Part shown: one piece after another, positions 46,401-59,300 of the stretch | Layout: every line of letters starts with the position of its first letter | Numbering within the stretch: the first letter of the stretch is position 1 | Assembly: GCF_020921035.1 (NCBI RefSeq) | Contig: NC_063157.1 | Location: 10,700,001-10,764,000, forward strand | Length of the DNA stretch: 64,000 nucleotides | Direction of reading: 5' to 3' | DNA from: Rhodamnia argentea | Taxonomy: Eukaryota > Streptophyta > Magnoliopsida > Myrtales > Myrtaceae | Notes under the pieces: generated by a model | Told to the model about the DNA's origin: nothing | What the model saw: the letters and a program-made list of their open reading frames with translations, nothing else | Database searches by the model: none | Position numbers and translations under genes: made by a program

Positions 46401-49400
46401 GAACTCGAAATTGTTGATATAAAAGAAGTGCAATCTGCTAGTCTTGCACTTGTATATTAATGTCTAAGTTTGCTCATAATAGAGAATCGTTTTATATCAA
46501 ATTAGCTGTAAATCACTTGACAGCACCCTCTCTTAATGTGAATCCAATGGTTTTCTCTTGGTTATGATAAATTTCCTGGTTATGCCTTTAAGGTTGCAAG
46601 AGCGCTGGTGGAAGTCTTTGCTGAAATGATATTTGTTCATGGGTTCGTGCATGGAGATCCTCACCCTGGTAATATATTAGTTTCTCCAGAGGGCAAATCT
46701 GGATTTTGTTTAGGTGAGGCCTAATATATATTTATCTCCTAGTACATTTTCAATTGAAGTTTTCGCCAGTGAGTCTTTCAATACATGAAGCTGCTCAAGT
46801 ACTTTCTCCTACACAGTTATTCTTGATCATGGGATTTACAAACAACTGGATGAGCAATTTAGAATGGACTATTGTGAGCTCTGGAAAGCTCTGATTTTTT
46901 CCGATTCGGCTAGAGTACAGCAGCTTAGTGAACGGTTTGGTGTTGGCAAGTATTCTAGATATTTCCCCCTCATTTTAACTGGAAGAACCATCGACAGGTG
47001 ATTATTTTTTTCTAATCCTACACTCTTGTGAAAGATTCATTTTGTACTATGAGTTATATAGTGGTTCAATTTCTTATCATTAGAGAAATTAGAGTGCTTC
47101 CAATAACTTTTGCCCAGGACTTAGTAGGTTATAAATAGCATATCCCCAGAGGAACTTTTCATCAGAAAAATTAAAGTGCTTCCAATAGCTTATGCTATTT
47201 ACGAGCAACACTTGCGGAGGACTTAGTAGGTAATTAATAGCAAATTCCCAGAGGAACTTTTTCAACGATATTATGTAACACTGGCTGCTATGTTGCATAA
47301 TAATGGTATAGATGAGCAAAAACCTTTGAATGGTCTACCTAGCCAGCTGTTGCCAATCGTATCAATACCTACCTTTTGTTTTTGGCCAGTTACAATATCT
47401 ACTTCACAGTAACTTTTCTTGCAGTATACCTATCCCAAGTAGAGCTTTGCCAAACCTTTGACTCCTGTCAAGTTGTTACCCATCTTTCAGGAGACAATTT
47501 CTTTTTGTTTAGTAGGGCAACTGGCAAGTCTTTCATCAGGTGTACCCTCAGGCTCTATTTTTTCCTATAGATTTTGTTCAGTGGTGTCCACATTGATTGA
47601 GGTACAATAAGTACACTTTGGAAATGCGAACTTGTTGATTTCGGTGTTTATTTTCCTTGGATATCTAAGGTTTGTTCATCTTTTTTCATTTTCACTTTCA
47701 TGAATTGAACATTGTGCATATTGACTCACTGATTGCCCTTAGAACACCCATGACAAAATTCTTTTGCTATTTGGTCCAATTTGTGGCACATTGACTATGC
47801 AATGAGCACAGACACATGCCTGGACCATGAGTACAAATTCCCCAATCATTCGTACATGTAGGTGTCAAAGAGTGAGATAAGGAGACGACAAGCTACATAT
47901 GGATTCTCATTGTGGCAATAGTTTGATAATCTTTTACGAGACATAGTGCTTATTGATGAGTGTTCATTTTGGGTTAGATCCCATACAATTTACACATAGG
48001 GAGATAATTCCACTCAGATGCGAGATTATAACACATTATATAACAAGGAAGGAAATCTCACTGTTGGAAATTTTCCAAGGTTTTCTCATAGAAAAAGTAT
48101 TGGCAGACGAGAGGAGGAGGCTTTCCAAGTGTTCCACATTTTCCCAATGGCATTCTTTGTATGTTAAATCCTTATTTTGTGTCCAATTTTTGAGAGTCAC
48201 ACAATAGTGAACTTGAGTTTTTAACACTGCTTTTGAAGTAAACATGTGACAGTTCTCTAATCTAATAATCCCAAATGGTAGGGGCAAGTTGTCAAGGCTC
48301 GTGAACTGCCAGAAGGCTTTGCACACTGTAAAACCAAGAAACTTCCTACGGATGTCCTCTTAGTTCTTGAATACCCTGAAGGGCTAGAGTACTGTAGATT
48401 TCCTATGCTAATCTTTTAATGTTTGGTTATATGCGCATTGATATGTGGTCTACCTGAAGAATATAAAATCTGGAATGGCCACCAATCCAAAAATTATCAT
48501 GTAGATTTCTGGTATTTTTCATTCAAGTTAGTTTTTGAAGGAGTTCCCTGCGTTTATAATTGTATCTGTAGCAATACTTTTTGGTTATTGATGTTAACTT
48601 TCTCCTCAATGAAACAGCCTATCTTTTTCATTCCAAAACAGAGAGAATATTAACTGTACAATGCTATGGACAGTAAATCAGCTCTTGGGGAGGCTATGTC
48701 AGTTGAGGAGAAAAGGAAGTTAAAGAAAGATCTCAAATCCTTACGAATGGAGGATGTGTCATCATTTATGGAAGCTCTGCCTTCCGACTTCCTAATAGTC
48801 ATCCGTGCAGAGTACGAAAAAGAACTAAAACTATTTTTACCATGTGAGGCGAGTTTCTACATTTCTTAGTCTTATTATTTTGGTTCCCTATTCCAGTGGG
48901 CTACTAAGGGCCACCATTCGCAAGTTACGTGCTTCTCAACGAGTGAGGCTGTTAACTTATGCAAGATTCGCACTATATGGTCTTTTCCAAGAGCGAACTA
49001 CTCAGTCTGGTAAAACTACTTGCATTGTGCCATAACTTACTCCTCGTTGATGTGATCAGCTCTTGAATTGGGTTTTGAGTGAAATTTGGAGCTTGTGTTA
49101 TTGCTGTTGCTTTGCAAGTAAGTCTATATGGCCTAGAATAGTTTCATCCTATAAGAGACAGGTCCAGGATATTGATCAAATTCCGCATTCTTTTTTTACA
49201 TTAGACAAATTGATAGCAATGGTGCAAAACTATCCGACGAGGTGAGGTCCACATGGTGGAGTTCCTGGAAATGGGCTCCATGAGCTTCTGCATGTAGTAA
49301 GCATACATTGAGCAGCAGTGCCCCTTGTGCGCATAACCAAGTGTGCACATTCACGGATGCAGGCCAGAATGGCAAGGGGTTGTCGGGTAGAGAGAGGGAA

Positions 49401-49884
49401 GGAGGAAGTAATGAGGAAGGACTAAGATCATAGTATTGTCAAGCGGCTTGTGATTTGTATCAGCAGGCAGGAGGGCCGAGCTGTATGGTTCTTAATTGAG
49501 CGATTACTTGGAGCATGAAATCTTGGGTGCATTGTTTTGTTGCATTGTCGTCCTCCATTTGTGAAGAAGACACTGTCTAATAGTATGTTTCTAGCTTTTC
49601 AGGTTCTGCGGCTGCAGGATTCTTCTCCAAACTCAGGAGAAGCCTGAATTACCTTCAATTGAGAGCTGCCCTTGGTATGCATTATTTTACTGGCAATTTG
49701 TTTTAAAGGGTAAACTCAAACAAAAATATGTCCTCATACTTCAATTTCTTTTTATTTTCTGGATTCAGGAGTGCTGGAGTTACTTTCCTGGATGGAAAGG
49801 ACAAGGCGGTTGCTATTTGAGATTGTAAACCTTCTGTACGTGACCGCAGGGCAGTTTGTTAGAGGACTCTATTTAACTTCCTGA
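37484..49884 (+). CDS. ABC1/UbiB atypical kinase (At4g24810-like), 567 aa
   Basis: Member of the ABC1/COQ8/ADCK family, organellar atypical kinases tied to quinone and lipid metabolism. Coding exons: 37484-37726, 37817-37900, 38411-38551, 38659-38729, 39897-39990, 42034-42111, 43486-43552, 45035-45120, 45222-45272, 45908-45955, 46593-46713, 46817-46997, 48674-48811, 48897-49009, 49603-49674, 49769-49884; 1704 nt in frame. Family hallmarks: KAGQ motif ([10 protein letters not shown], residues 131-134), the alanine-rich loop [13 protein letters not shown] that replaces a normal P-loop, catalytic-type lysine in EVAVK (211), [11 protein letters not shown] (HGDPHPGN at 341-348) and LDHG (364-367). 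As far as I recall it, Arabidopsis At4g24810 is the nearest relative (for example [20 protein letters not shown]). The N-terminus is basic then hydrophobic and may be a targeting peptide. Location and substrate are not known. Intron 1 (90 nt) is in frame and stop-free. Confidence 0.9.
44207..44492. repeat. Fold-back element in kinase intron 7
   Basis: The left arm has GGACACCACAAATGTCATAA and CCGACCACTTGAGTACCATA. The right arm has the opposed CTCAAGTGATCGGAAAAAAA and AAAGTTATGACACTTGTGTC. The arms pair over about 120 bases with many mismatches and meet at about 44330-44350 around CACTTGAGTG / CACTCAAGTG. Confidence 0.6.
47085..47267. repeat. Diverged tandem duplication in kinase intron 12
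   Basis: Two adjoining units share GTGCTTCCAATA, GGACTTAGTAGGT, AATAGCA and CCCAGAGGAACTTTT. The second unit (from about 47165) carries about 24 extra bases in the middle. Confidence 0.6.
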
Positions 49885-51238
49885 TTGTAGATCTTGTTGC
49901 ATTAGTCAGCTTAAAATTTCGAGACATATGCAATGAAGGTAACTTTCGTCGCTGCCTTCTCTCTCTCTCTCCTTGTAGTGCCCCGCCTACAAACTGAAAG
50001 TATTTAGGCAGCTAGTAACACAATTTCATCTAACTTCAGTCAATTCTACTCTGCCAAGGCAGTGGGTTCAAACCCCACCCTCCCTTGCGATTACGAAAAG
50101 GAAAACAAGCTTTGATTAGTTCTACGCGCCAACAAAACCGGAAGATCCATACCAAAAATAATGAAAAAAAGTAGACTCGCCTAGACGATAGGAATGCAAG
50201 CAAAGGCAATCGACCCTTGCATGAGAGAAGGGTTAAGGGCAGGGTGTCATTAAATTGCACTCTAAGGATGAAGCAGGGATGCACATGGGCAGGGGATTTT
50301 GGCTGAAGTTCTAAGCAAATGATCTCTCATTGTATGGTAAATATCCAGACACTTGAATTCAGCTGTAACTTCACAGTTTTGGCAATAGTTGCGCATAGAT
50401 GATTTTGCAGAAATGGAGGATACCTTCTATAGGGATTGTGAACTCTACGAATTTGTTCACTTTAAAATGGAACGATCAATTTATAAAGACGTCATCATGT
50501 CACCCCTGTTTCGTTATTACAATGGTTTATGTGGCAATTCTGTCCGAGATACAGGGAAAAAATTACCAACTTCCTCCAAGTACGCGAGAGAGTACAGAGT
50601 AATAAGATACTTTACCTACAAGAGACACTATTCCAAGCCGTCTTAGCTTGCAAACTTGTATATACCATGTACTTATCAAGAGAGATGATGGTCGCATCTA
50701 TCCAAAATCCCATGAATGCGTCGAAAAGTTGTGACTGTGCTCCACTGTGAAGGGCCAGCACAAACTTCAGACCTCAGCTTATATCGATTATCTGTCCAAT
50801 CCACTAATTAGTCCGATTAAGTCATCTTACATGCAACGGGAACAGGTTCTAAACATCACCAGAAGGGGACGAGAAACCAATCAAATGACGTTTTGATAAT
50901 CTACAACAGATTCATTAGAAGATGGGGATACGGCAGTTCAGCAATACGTTACAGAAGTTATATCTTCAAAATGTCAGAAAGGTAAATGAAGTATCGAACC
51001 TTTTCAAGTTACATTTGTACCAAGAGATCCTGTTGCTTCAGAAGGCAACATGACTTGCCTGACCCTATAAAGCTTTACCAGCTAGTACTTTGTACCAAAA
51101 TCTTGTCACAGCAGCAAAGTGAATGGAAGTTATGACCATTGGCAGGAGTTATGCAATTACTGGCAAGGACACGAGAAAAAGTAGGCATGTTCGATATGTG
51201 ATCTTGCGTAATTAACATGACAGTAGCCATGACCATTT
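49885..51238. other. Convergent spacer between kinase and ARMC7 genes
   Basis: Holds the 3' UTRs of both convergent genes. A CT run is at about 49960-49975. A B-box-like GGTTCAAACCCC at about 50067 stands alone, without a matching A box or A tail. No coding sequence was recognised. The frame at 50389-50646 has no family resemblance. Confidence 0.5.
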
Positions 51239-53237
51239 TCATTTGTTTCCTGAGACATGCTTCTCCAGGAATGCATTAGCCAGATTGCTGAAGTTGATGC
51301 TAACGTCCCCAGCGGCAGCATACCTCTTGATCAAATCAATCACTTCTGGCTTCAAAATTTCTTCTTTGTTGGGTGCACTGCATAAGTAGTAAAGAGATCC
51401 GAGGGCATACATTACCTGTAAATCATTAGGTAAACTTAAAAAGCACACTCATACCAACAAACCAACTACATACTTCGTTATCTCCAATTACTGTTAGCAA
51501 TCCATCTCCATCTAAGTGAAGCAGCCTTTTTTTTTTTTTCATTTTTGGGGCGGGCACGGTGTGGGGGCAAATGTAAACGAAGCAGTTCAAAGCATCACAT
51601 TTTCACTTCAGCACAACTGAAAAAGATGCCTGTGACTTTACTCTGTTTGCAGAATATACTAAAGCTTGTCACTACATTGTGCTGTAGTAGGCACGTACTT
51701 AAGGACTCGATCTCAAGCTCAATTTGAAACTGACATTTACTCTTTTGTGGCTGAAGAGTTTTTTTTTTTTGGTCGAAAGGCTGAAGAGTTGAGGCATTCA
51801 CAAAAAAGGCAGGTAATCCACTCACAGTATTCCTAACAGGGCTTGACAGACATTGAATGATGAGGGGGATCCCACCACTCTGAGTGATGATTGCAGCATT
51901 TGCTGGCTCTGTAGAGAAAAAAGGACCGATTAAGTAGACCAAAGACTAGCCATTAACATTTTTCGAGATAAAATGTTCAACCACAACTTGCGTGATGGAT
52001 CTATCATCTACAACTTGGAATTGCTGAAATTACCTGCGCATGAATTGCATATTCCTCCAATTCCAAATTCAACGAGTTTCTCATTTGATTCAGTCATGCA
52101 GTCCAGAAAAAGCTCCAAAATATTGAGCTGTTTCAGAGTAAAGGTCGAATTAGTTGAATATAATTCACCAGATCAAGGTGTTATCCTTTCAAGCAATCCG
52201 AACATGAAGATTCTAGACCTGGCGCAAGAACGTATAATTGTAGGGATCATAAGCAAAATTCGCCAAATTGGCAGCGATTTTTTCTTTCGTTTCTGGAAAC
52301 AAGGAAACAACAAGTCACGATGAAATCATTCACATTAAAGGTTTTGTCCATCAATAAATGCAAAAAGCTGCATCGCCACAAAACGTTTACACAAAACCAA
52401 TTACAATGTTTCATGACTACAGGAAGGGAAACCAGATCAAGAAACCGATTAACTTAACCACAGGAGACTCGAAAACACGGTCCAATTATAAGCTGCAATT
52501 CATCCAGAGAACCAGGGGTTCTTCATTAAACACATAATCCTGTGCCATATTTCCCTAGTCACCACCCCTCGACAAATCATCAATGCGAATGTACATTCAA
52601 TAGCTAGAACCCAGATTTTAGTTTTATCTACTGGGCAAAACCCCAGCTTGGCATGACCTTCCTCATCCATAATAGCGGGTGAACAATGCAATCACTGGGT
52701 GAGAACGAATCGAATTCACCGAAACAGATGATGCACGCCCCAAAGATCCACTATTACCTTCAGTCGTAGCATTCTGGAACTGGCTCACCAAATCCTGGAA
52801 CAAAACAAGGAAAAAGACATTAAGCACAAAAAAGTTGGACCCTAACCTCCACCAGAGAATGAGAAACAGGTACAGTAGCTCGCACGAGGAAGTGGGTCGC
52901 CTGCATTTCATATTCAAGGAACGAAACAAAGAGGAAGAAACTGATCCTATCCTCTTGGCAGCTTGAGTGAGGCAGGCGTGAACACCATTTTCGGGGGAAG
53001 GAGTACCATTTCAAGGTCCCAAAATCACAGTCAGTTTCGTAGGACTAGTCAGGATCAAACCCCAAAATCCATGTCGGGCCGACAGATTGCCAAAATCCCA
53101 GGAACCGAAGAAGACGAAAACAGAACAAAAAGGGGGAAAAGGTGTGATCTTTATGAGGACTGAACCTGGAGGTACTGCAACCTGGGGGTTCCATATCTTC
53201 CCGTTCGCTCCTCTTGCCTCCGATCGTTCGTGAACAT
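51239..53237 (-). CDS. ARMC7: ARMC7-like armadillo-repeat protein, 178 aa
   Basis: A small, widely conserved armadillo-repeat protein; the animal homologue ARMC7 is associated with spliceosome work, and the plant role is not known to me. Coding exons, 5' to 3': 53237-53166, 52794-52758, 52292-52219, 52127-52034, 51908-51826, 51415-51239; 537 nt in frame. The protein starts MFTNDRRQEERTGRYGTPRL, followed by LVSQFQNATTE. Then come ETKEKIAANLANFAYDPYNY, LNILELFLDCMTESNEKLVE, FGIGGICNSCAEPANAAIIT, GIPLIIQCLSSPVRNTV and the last repeat VMYALGSLYYLCSAPNKEEI. It ends LEKHVSGNK. These form about three armadillo repeats covering nearly the whole protein. The length suits the family (about 180 aa). All introns are GT-AG. 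The gene runs convergent to the kinase gene and divergent from ATG5. Confidence 0.9.
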
Positions 53238-53329
53238 TGCCCAGTTCCTTTCTTCCGACTTCGAATCCTCTGCGTAAACCTTGGGTCTATTCTTGACTGT
53301 GATTTAAGATGGACCATCTATAGCGAACC

Positions 53330-53989
53330 TATCGATTCGCTAGCAAATAACGCAAAAAGTGAGGTAACTTCTATTGTACTTTTATTATCGATTCCATATT
53401 TGGGTAGTAATAAAAAGAAGCTAAAAGTATATTTTCCCCTTCACAATATCTCCATAATTGAAATGTTATAGAAATATTTTGTATTTAAATGCAATTAATG
53501 TGTGCATCATTCTTCGACAATACTTCGTTATATAGAAACACTGACCATTATTAAGATTTCTTTTTGAGTAATAGCACCGACGCCTTCGAACTTTTGTTCA
53601 TTATTTAATATCATCTATGAGCTTGTTCATAACTTAACGTCATTCCCGAACGTTTTTAATGTTAAAGATCCAACGAGAATTGCTGACATGGCCGTTAAAG
53701 CTATTGATTTGTCATTCGTGATCAATATTTCGTTCTTGAATTTTATTTGTTTGTTTGATTTTGTCCCCATAATCGAGGACTAGTGATTTTTGATACAATC
53801 CATAGACAAAACATACGTTACGCATACTAATGTAACCATATAATCTTAATGAACAATAAACATGTGCAAGGATGAATTAACCCTTTTACCTCGTTTAATC
53901 AAGTAATTTGAAATGATTATCACGTTACATGACATATTTAGTTACATTTAAAAAAATCTCACATCATATAGACACGAGTAAACATTCAT
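53330..53989. other. Spacer upstream of the ARMC7 gene
   Basis: AT-rich DNA that contains the ARMC7 promoter side. No distinct TATA element could be assigned and no gene is seen. Confidence 0.45.
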
Positions 53990-54003
53990 ATCTTATAAAT
54001 GCG

Positions 54004-54160
54004 TTTTTTTTTTTATAACCGAGGTGTCCGAGCTAGTTTGCGTGCACCTCGACTACTCCTCGGAGGAGACTAATATATGTTAATTAATTGAACCCGAGAC
54101 CGGTGCGCATAATCACACAATCCCAAGTGCACCATAACCAACTGAGCCACCCATGGGTGG
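54004..54160 (-). mobile_element. tRNA-derived SINE with target-site duplication (157 bp)
   Basis: Read on the minus strand it begins CCACCCATGGGTGGCTCAGT, with an A-box-like TGGCTCAGTTGG. The B-box-like GGTCTCGGGTTCAATTA follows, then GCTCGGACACCTCGGTTAT and an A tail (T run at 54004-54014 on the plus strand). It is flanked by ATCTTATAAATGCG (53990-54003) and ATCTTGTAAATGTG (54161-54174), a 14-bp target-site duplication with two mismatches. It shares the general layout of Au-type plant SINEs. Confidence 0.75.
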
Positions 54161-54174
54161 ATCTTGTAAATGTG

Positions 54175-54900
54175 TTTGTATTGAGTAATTCAATTAATTA
54201 ACATGTCATGTTTGAATTCATGACATAAATTTACGGAACATCGTGCGTTATAATTCAATCTAAATTCGACACGTCGCAAATAAATAAAAATATGAAGCCG
54301 GCATTGAACAAAATAAATCAGAAACTAAAATTTTGACAAAACGAGTTGGAAGCTAAAATGGAATATTTCGTCCACATCAATAGAATCGCGATGAATCTAA
54401 CTTGAAATTTTAATTTTCCGTATTATCCCTTAGTTAATGCATAACTTCATGACACAAAAACTGCTTTTAGTCACACAATTCAATATTCATTCTCTATTTA
54501 TAATTCTCCATTAAAGACACATTACTTGTTTTATTGAAGCACTTTCGATTGTAATTAGCTTTCGAATGCTTCTCACTTGACTGGAGTGAGGTCATTAGGC
54601 GCTCTCGCTGTGTTTTTTTTTTTGGAACTGGCCGCGCATTTCCCGTCAACCTTTCCATCATCCATTCAATGGAAGGACCAAAAACGAATCAAATTAATAG
54701 CACAAGGGCTTAATTGAATGAAAAAAGTTCAAAGGTGGTACTAAATAGCAATAAGAAAAGCTCAGGGACTTTTTGAAAATAAGAAGGAAATTGATTTGCT
54801 GGGAGGCCTGGTCTCCGCCGAGCAGTAGTAGCTTGGTCAGCTCGGGGCTCAGATCGGAGCTCGCTGTTCCTTCGTCCGTCGACCTCGAACGGGGACGACG
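54175..54900. other. Spacer and upstream region of ATG5
   Basis: AT-rich until about 54780, then GC-rich leader sequence up to the ATG. No additional gene is visible. A T run at 54615-54624 is the only simple repeat. Confidence 0.5.
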
Positions 54901-55794
54901 ATGGAGGCGCGAGAGTACGTTTGGAAAGGGGCGATCCCGCTGCAGATCCATCTCCACGAGTCCGAAGTCACCACCCTCCCTCCTCCGCCGCCTCTCCTCG
55001 TATCGCATCAGTCCCTCTTCTCTCTTTCGCTGCTTCTGCTTCGCCTTCGCCTTCGGGAAACCCTAATTCCCAAACGTTCGTGCGTCTCAGGTTCTGGCTT
55101 CTCGGGTTGGGTATCTCCCGCTGCTGATCCCCCACCTTAAGCCCCACTTCGGCGGCGCCCTCCCGCCCGGCGCGGACACGGTTTGGTTCGACTACAATGG
55201 CTTGCCCTTGAAATGGTAACGGCTCTTCCTTTCGGCCGTCGCCGGATTGTTGCCTGTTTTGCTGATTCTGTGTTGTTGCAGCGTGATGGTTTGACTGGGT
55301 GGACATCGAGTTTGTCCGTGTATCTGTGGATCGTTGGTTGAACTGATCGAATTGTGTGCATTGCTTCGCAGGTTCATTCCGACGGGAGTTCTTTTTGATC
55401 TTTTATGCCCCGAACCGCAGAGACCTTGGAATTTGACGGTATGGAATTTCTTCTCATTGCTTGCCTTCAGTAACTAGGAACAGGGTTATTATTATTCAGT
55501 TATTGGGGTTTGCGGTTTGCACCAATGATTCAATGGACAATGTATGGCATGTTACGTTGGATCAAGAGATGTATACAGGGTAATTGCATGCCATGTGTTT
55601 GAAACGGAATTTCAATTCATACATGTGGAAAGAAACGGAGATATCGATTTGAATTTTGATATAGTGATTTCTTGGGCTTTGCCCCATCCACCACCAGTGC
55701 AAGGAAGTGTTTTATGCCGGCAGTGCTGGAAAGGCATGATGTCCCTGTCATTGTTGCCCCATGGCATCATTTGTGGGAAGTGATCTGTTGAAAG

Positions 55795-55891
<97 letters not shown>

Positions 55892-55948
55892 AGGGAGAGG
55901 GAGAGGGAGAGGGAGAGGGAGAGAGAGGGAGAGAGGGAGGGAGGGAGG

Positions 55949-55998
<50 letters not shown>

Positions 55999-56194
55999 GG
56001 GAGAGAGGGAGAGGGAGAGGGAGAGCGAGAGAGGGAGGGAGGGAGGGAGGGAGGGAGAGAGGGAGGGAGGGAGGGAGGGAGGGAGAGAGAGAGAGGGAGA
56101 GGGAGAGGGAGAGGGAGAGGGAGGGAGGGAGGGGGAGGGAGAGAGGGAGAGGGAGAGGGAGAGGGAGAGGGAGAGGGAGAGAGGGAGAGATAGG

Positions 56195-56225
<31 letters not shown>

Positions 56226-56348
56226 AGGGAGAGAGAGGGAGAGGGAGAGAGGGAGGGAGGGAGGGAGAGGGAGAGGGAGAGGGAGAGGGAGGGAGGGAGG
56301 GAGGGAGAGGGAGAGAGAGAGAGGGAGGGAGGGAGGGAGGGAGGGAGG

Positions 56349-56383
<35 letters not shown>

Positions 56384-59300
56384 ATTCAGTCGCCATTTAC
56401 AAGTTCAACTTATGAATCCTTTTCTGGAATAGATCCATCTCCATTTTCTCGTTCTTTCTTTTTTCCTTTTTGTTGGTCTACATGCTTCTCTACTGGTCAG
56501 CGAGAGAGAGAGAGAGAGATAATAATTCAGTCGCCATTTACAAGTTCAACTTATGAATCCTTTTCTGGAATAGATCCATCTCCATTTTCTCGTTCTTTCT
56601 TTTTTCCTTTTTGTTGGTCTACATGCTTCTCTACTGGTCAGCGATGGTATCTCCATTTCATCTTCTCTCCTTCTTCATGCCCGAGCGCTCTACGGGTGAT
56701 GCCATATCTGTCATCATTATGTGAATACATCTTCTTTCATCATCATCGCCTTCTTCTTCTTCTTCTTTGTTTGTGCATTATTTTCTTGCATTTGGTTGAC
56801 TAATTTTTCTAATTCTTTAATGTCCTCTCACTAAAATGGGTTGAAAAACCACTAGATCAGATGGTTCGATTTTGTCAAATAAAACAAAGCTAGTTGGCGA
56901 GAATTCTTCTTTGTCAAAAGAAACAAAAACTACATGGTGCGCCTTGTTATTTAGTGTGTTCTTCTTCTCTGTACTATGTCGGTGCTTTTTCATCTTTCAC
57001 AATGTTAATTTGCATGTGTGCCTCTTATGTATACTGTTTTCACCACGGTCCTCAACATTAATTGCTAGTCAAAGCTAGTGTATTACGAATTAACCATCAT
57101 TCTTTACATGTTAGGTTTTTTGCTATTAAGGTACTCTAGAATAATGGCACTATGGCCAAGCAGTGGACTTAATGGTAGAATTGGGTAGGGACTCGTAAAT
57201 GCAATTTGTAGATCTTGTCATGTCCATCTCTTGAAACATCAATTGTCTGCAGGTACATTTCAGAGGATATCCAAGCAATGTATTGGTCCCCTGCGAAGGT
57301 GAAGATAGTGTAAAATGGAGTTTTATCAATTCTCTTAAGGAGGTTGGCTTACATATTTTTGTGCTCTTTGCAAGAGGAATTGTGGGACTGTACAACTTTA
57401 AATAGTATTAATTAGTGGTTGTTACTGAATGAGAGTTTTATGGACAATTTCGAAATTTCTAAAGTATTTGTAAATTGTAAAAGATCTATATGTTTTTGTT
57501 TGTGATTCTTAATTCTTGCTGCCTGTTTGTTTAGGTCTGTTTATGTTTGTAATTGGCCTGTTCGCTTAGGATGTTGGATAGAATAGAAGAGAACTCCATT
57601 GCGGATAGCTTGGAAATTGCATTTTATACTATTGGTACTCCTTTTCAGTTATTTGTAGGGGAAAAATTGATGCTCTTCTCCATGTAAAGTCTGAGGGGTA
57701 TTTTGTCTTGCTTGGAAAATATTTTTGCTGGTGGCTTGCAGCCCTTGATTTAGATTGAAGATCAACTTAAAATGACTTTTATTATTTGGCATGACCTTGG
57801 GGCTTGGAGTGTTCTTTTTTAGTTCACGTGTGGCTCGGTTTATGTTTCAACTTTAGCCTGTGGATGGGCCTGTTCTCTTTAGAAACATGTGAGATAATTT
57901 GTCATGGCAAGTCATGCAAGTTTCATTGGCTAGTTTAAGACTACTTGGTCATAGTAGGGAATATTAGAAATGATACCGGAGGCAGTTATTTGTTTAGTTT
58001 TGTAAGTGAAATACTTGTGAAGGAGAGTATGTATGTTGTCCTTAACAAATGATACACTCCATTATATTGCAGGCTGCTTATATTATCACGGGGAACTGCA
58101 AAAATGTCATGAATATGTCCCAGTCTGATCAATCGGAGCTTTGGCAAAGTGTGATGAATGGTATGCATCCTATTTCAAGAGCCAAAAGCCTTTTCGCTAC
58201 AAACGTTCAGTTATTGTAAACTGGTGTTAATCTTATAAACTCTGCAGCTGGAGGTCAGATGAATTTGAGTATAATGATGATCTTTGTAGCCCTGAGTGGA
58301 AAAAAAATCACGGGGTAATCCTTTTCCAACCTATGATTCGGCTTTAGGTTAATCTCGTTATGAGAGCAAATGAAAATTGACTCATCGGTACCTTAATTTC
58401 TATAGGGTGTCTTTGATGTCTCCATCCAAAAGTCCAAAGTTTCCTAATTTTCTGTTAGCATGGATATTTTCTTTCTCCTGAAGTATTTATTGGAGAACAT
58501 GTATCCAGAATGTTTTGTATATTAGCATTTTCCTTATCTTTTTGGTAATGATAAGTTTCTTCCTTTAATTGCTTCTTTTGATATGACTTTGATCTTTATT
58601 GATTAGAAATCTATATCTGGTTAGTGCTTTCATTACTTTGTATTGATTTCCCACCATGCAGTTTGTATTAGAATTTTGAGAAGTTCTATGGAAAGATTTC
58701 TTGTGAGATTTTCCCCATTGGCAGGAGAATTTTGTCATTATTGTCATTAGTTTCTATCACTTTGAGTAAAAATTATGTGAAGTATTTTCAAATGAAAGGA
58801 CATCTCCTATGATTTTGTTTCATATTTGATACATCTCTGCAACTTTTTATTTGGAACTTAATTTGTAAATCCTGAAGAGCACTTGAAGAGTAGCTTTGAC
58901 TTGTATTAACAGAGGAGTTCCATTATTGCAATTTTGTCTAGTACAATCCATTTAAAAATTTATGTCTATCATGCCATGACAGTACTTTGATTTACTGGTA
59001 CATCTTTTGTTCGTTTGTTTTGTAATTAAATAGTTTAGGGTCTGTTTGGAGTGACTTTGGCTTTTAACTTTTGGTGTTGTGCAAATCTTGTGGCGCATAC
59101 TTTGACTGTTATTTAACACAAAACGGCCAAAGCCTTTTGAAACATACAAAGATGAATATGTAGAATGGCATGTAATTTTTCAGTATTTTTTTTTTAAAAT
59201 ATTTGGAAAAATTTTTAAATTTTGGTGGGAAAATAGATAGCTTTTTCCTCATCAGAAGTTGCAACAAAAGGGTCCTTATTATTTATTTATTTTATGGCTT

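Noticed and set aside
50040..50110. Possible tRNA or SINE around GGTTCAAACCCC at about 50067
   Set aside because: Only the B-box-like word is present. There is no A box at the right distance, no cloverleaf, no A tail and no target duplication.
55761..56396. Open frames of more than 200 codons on both strands rich in RERERE/GREGRE or LSLSLS/PSLP
   Set aside because: They are translations of the GA/GGGA microsatellite in ATG5 intron 3. They have no independent start context and both strands are equally open.
59037..59150. GGGTCTGTTTGGAGTGACTT as the end of another MITE in ATG5 intron 5
   Set aside because: The start resembles plant MITE ends, but only a loose inverted partner (near 59122-59145) was found and no target duplication, so boundaries cannot be set.
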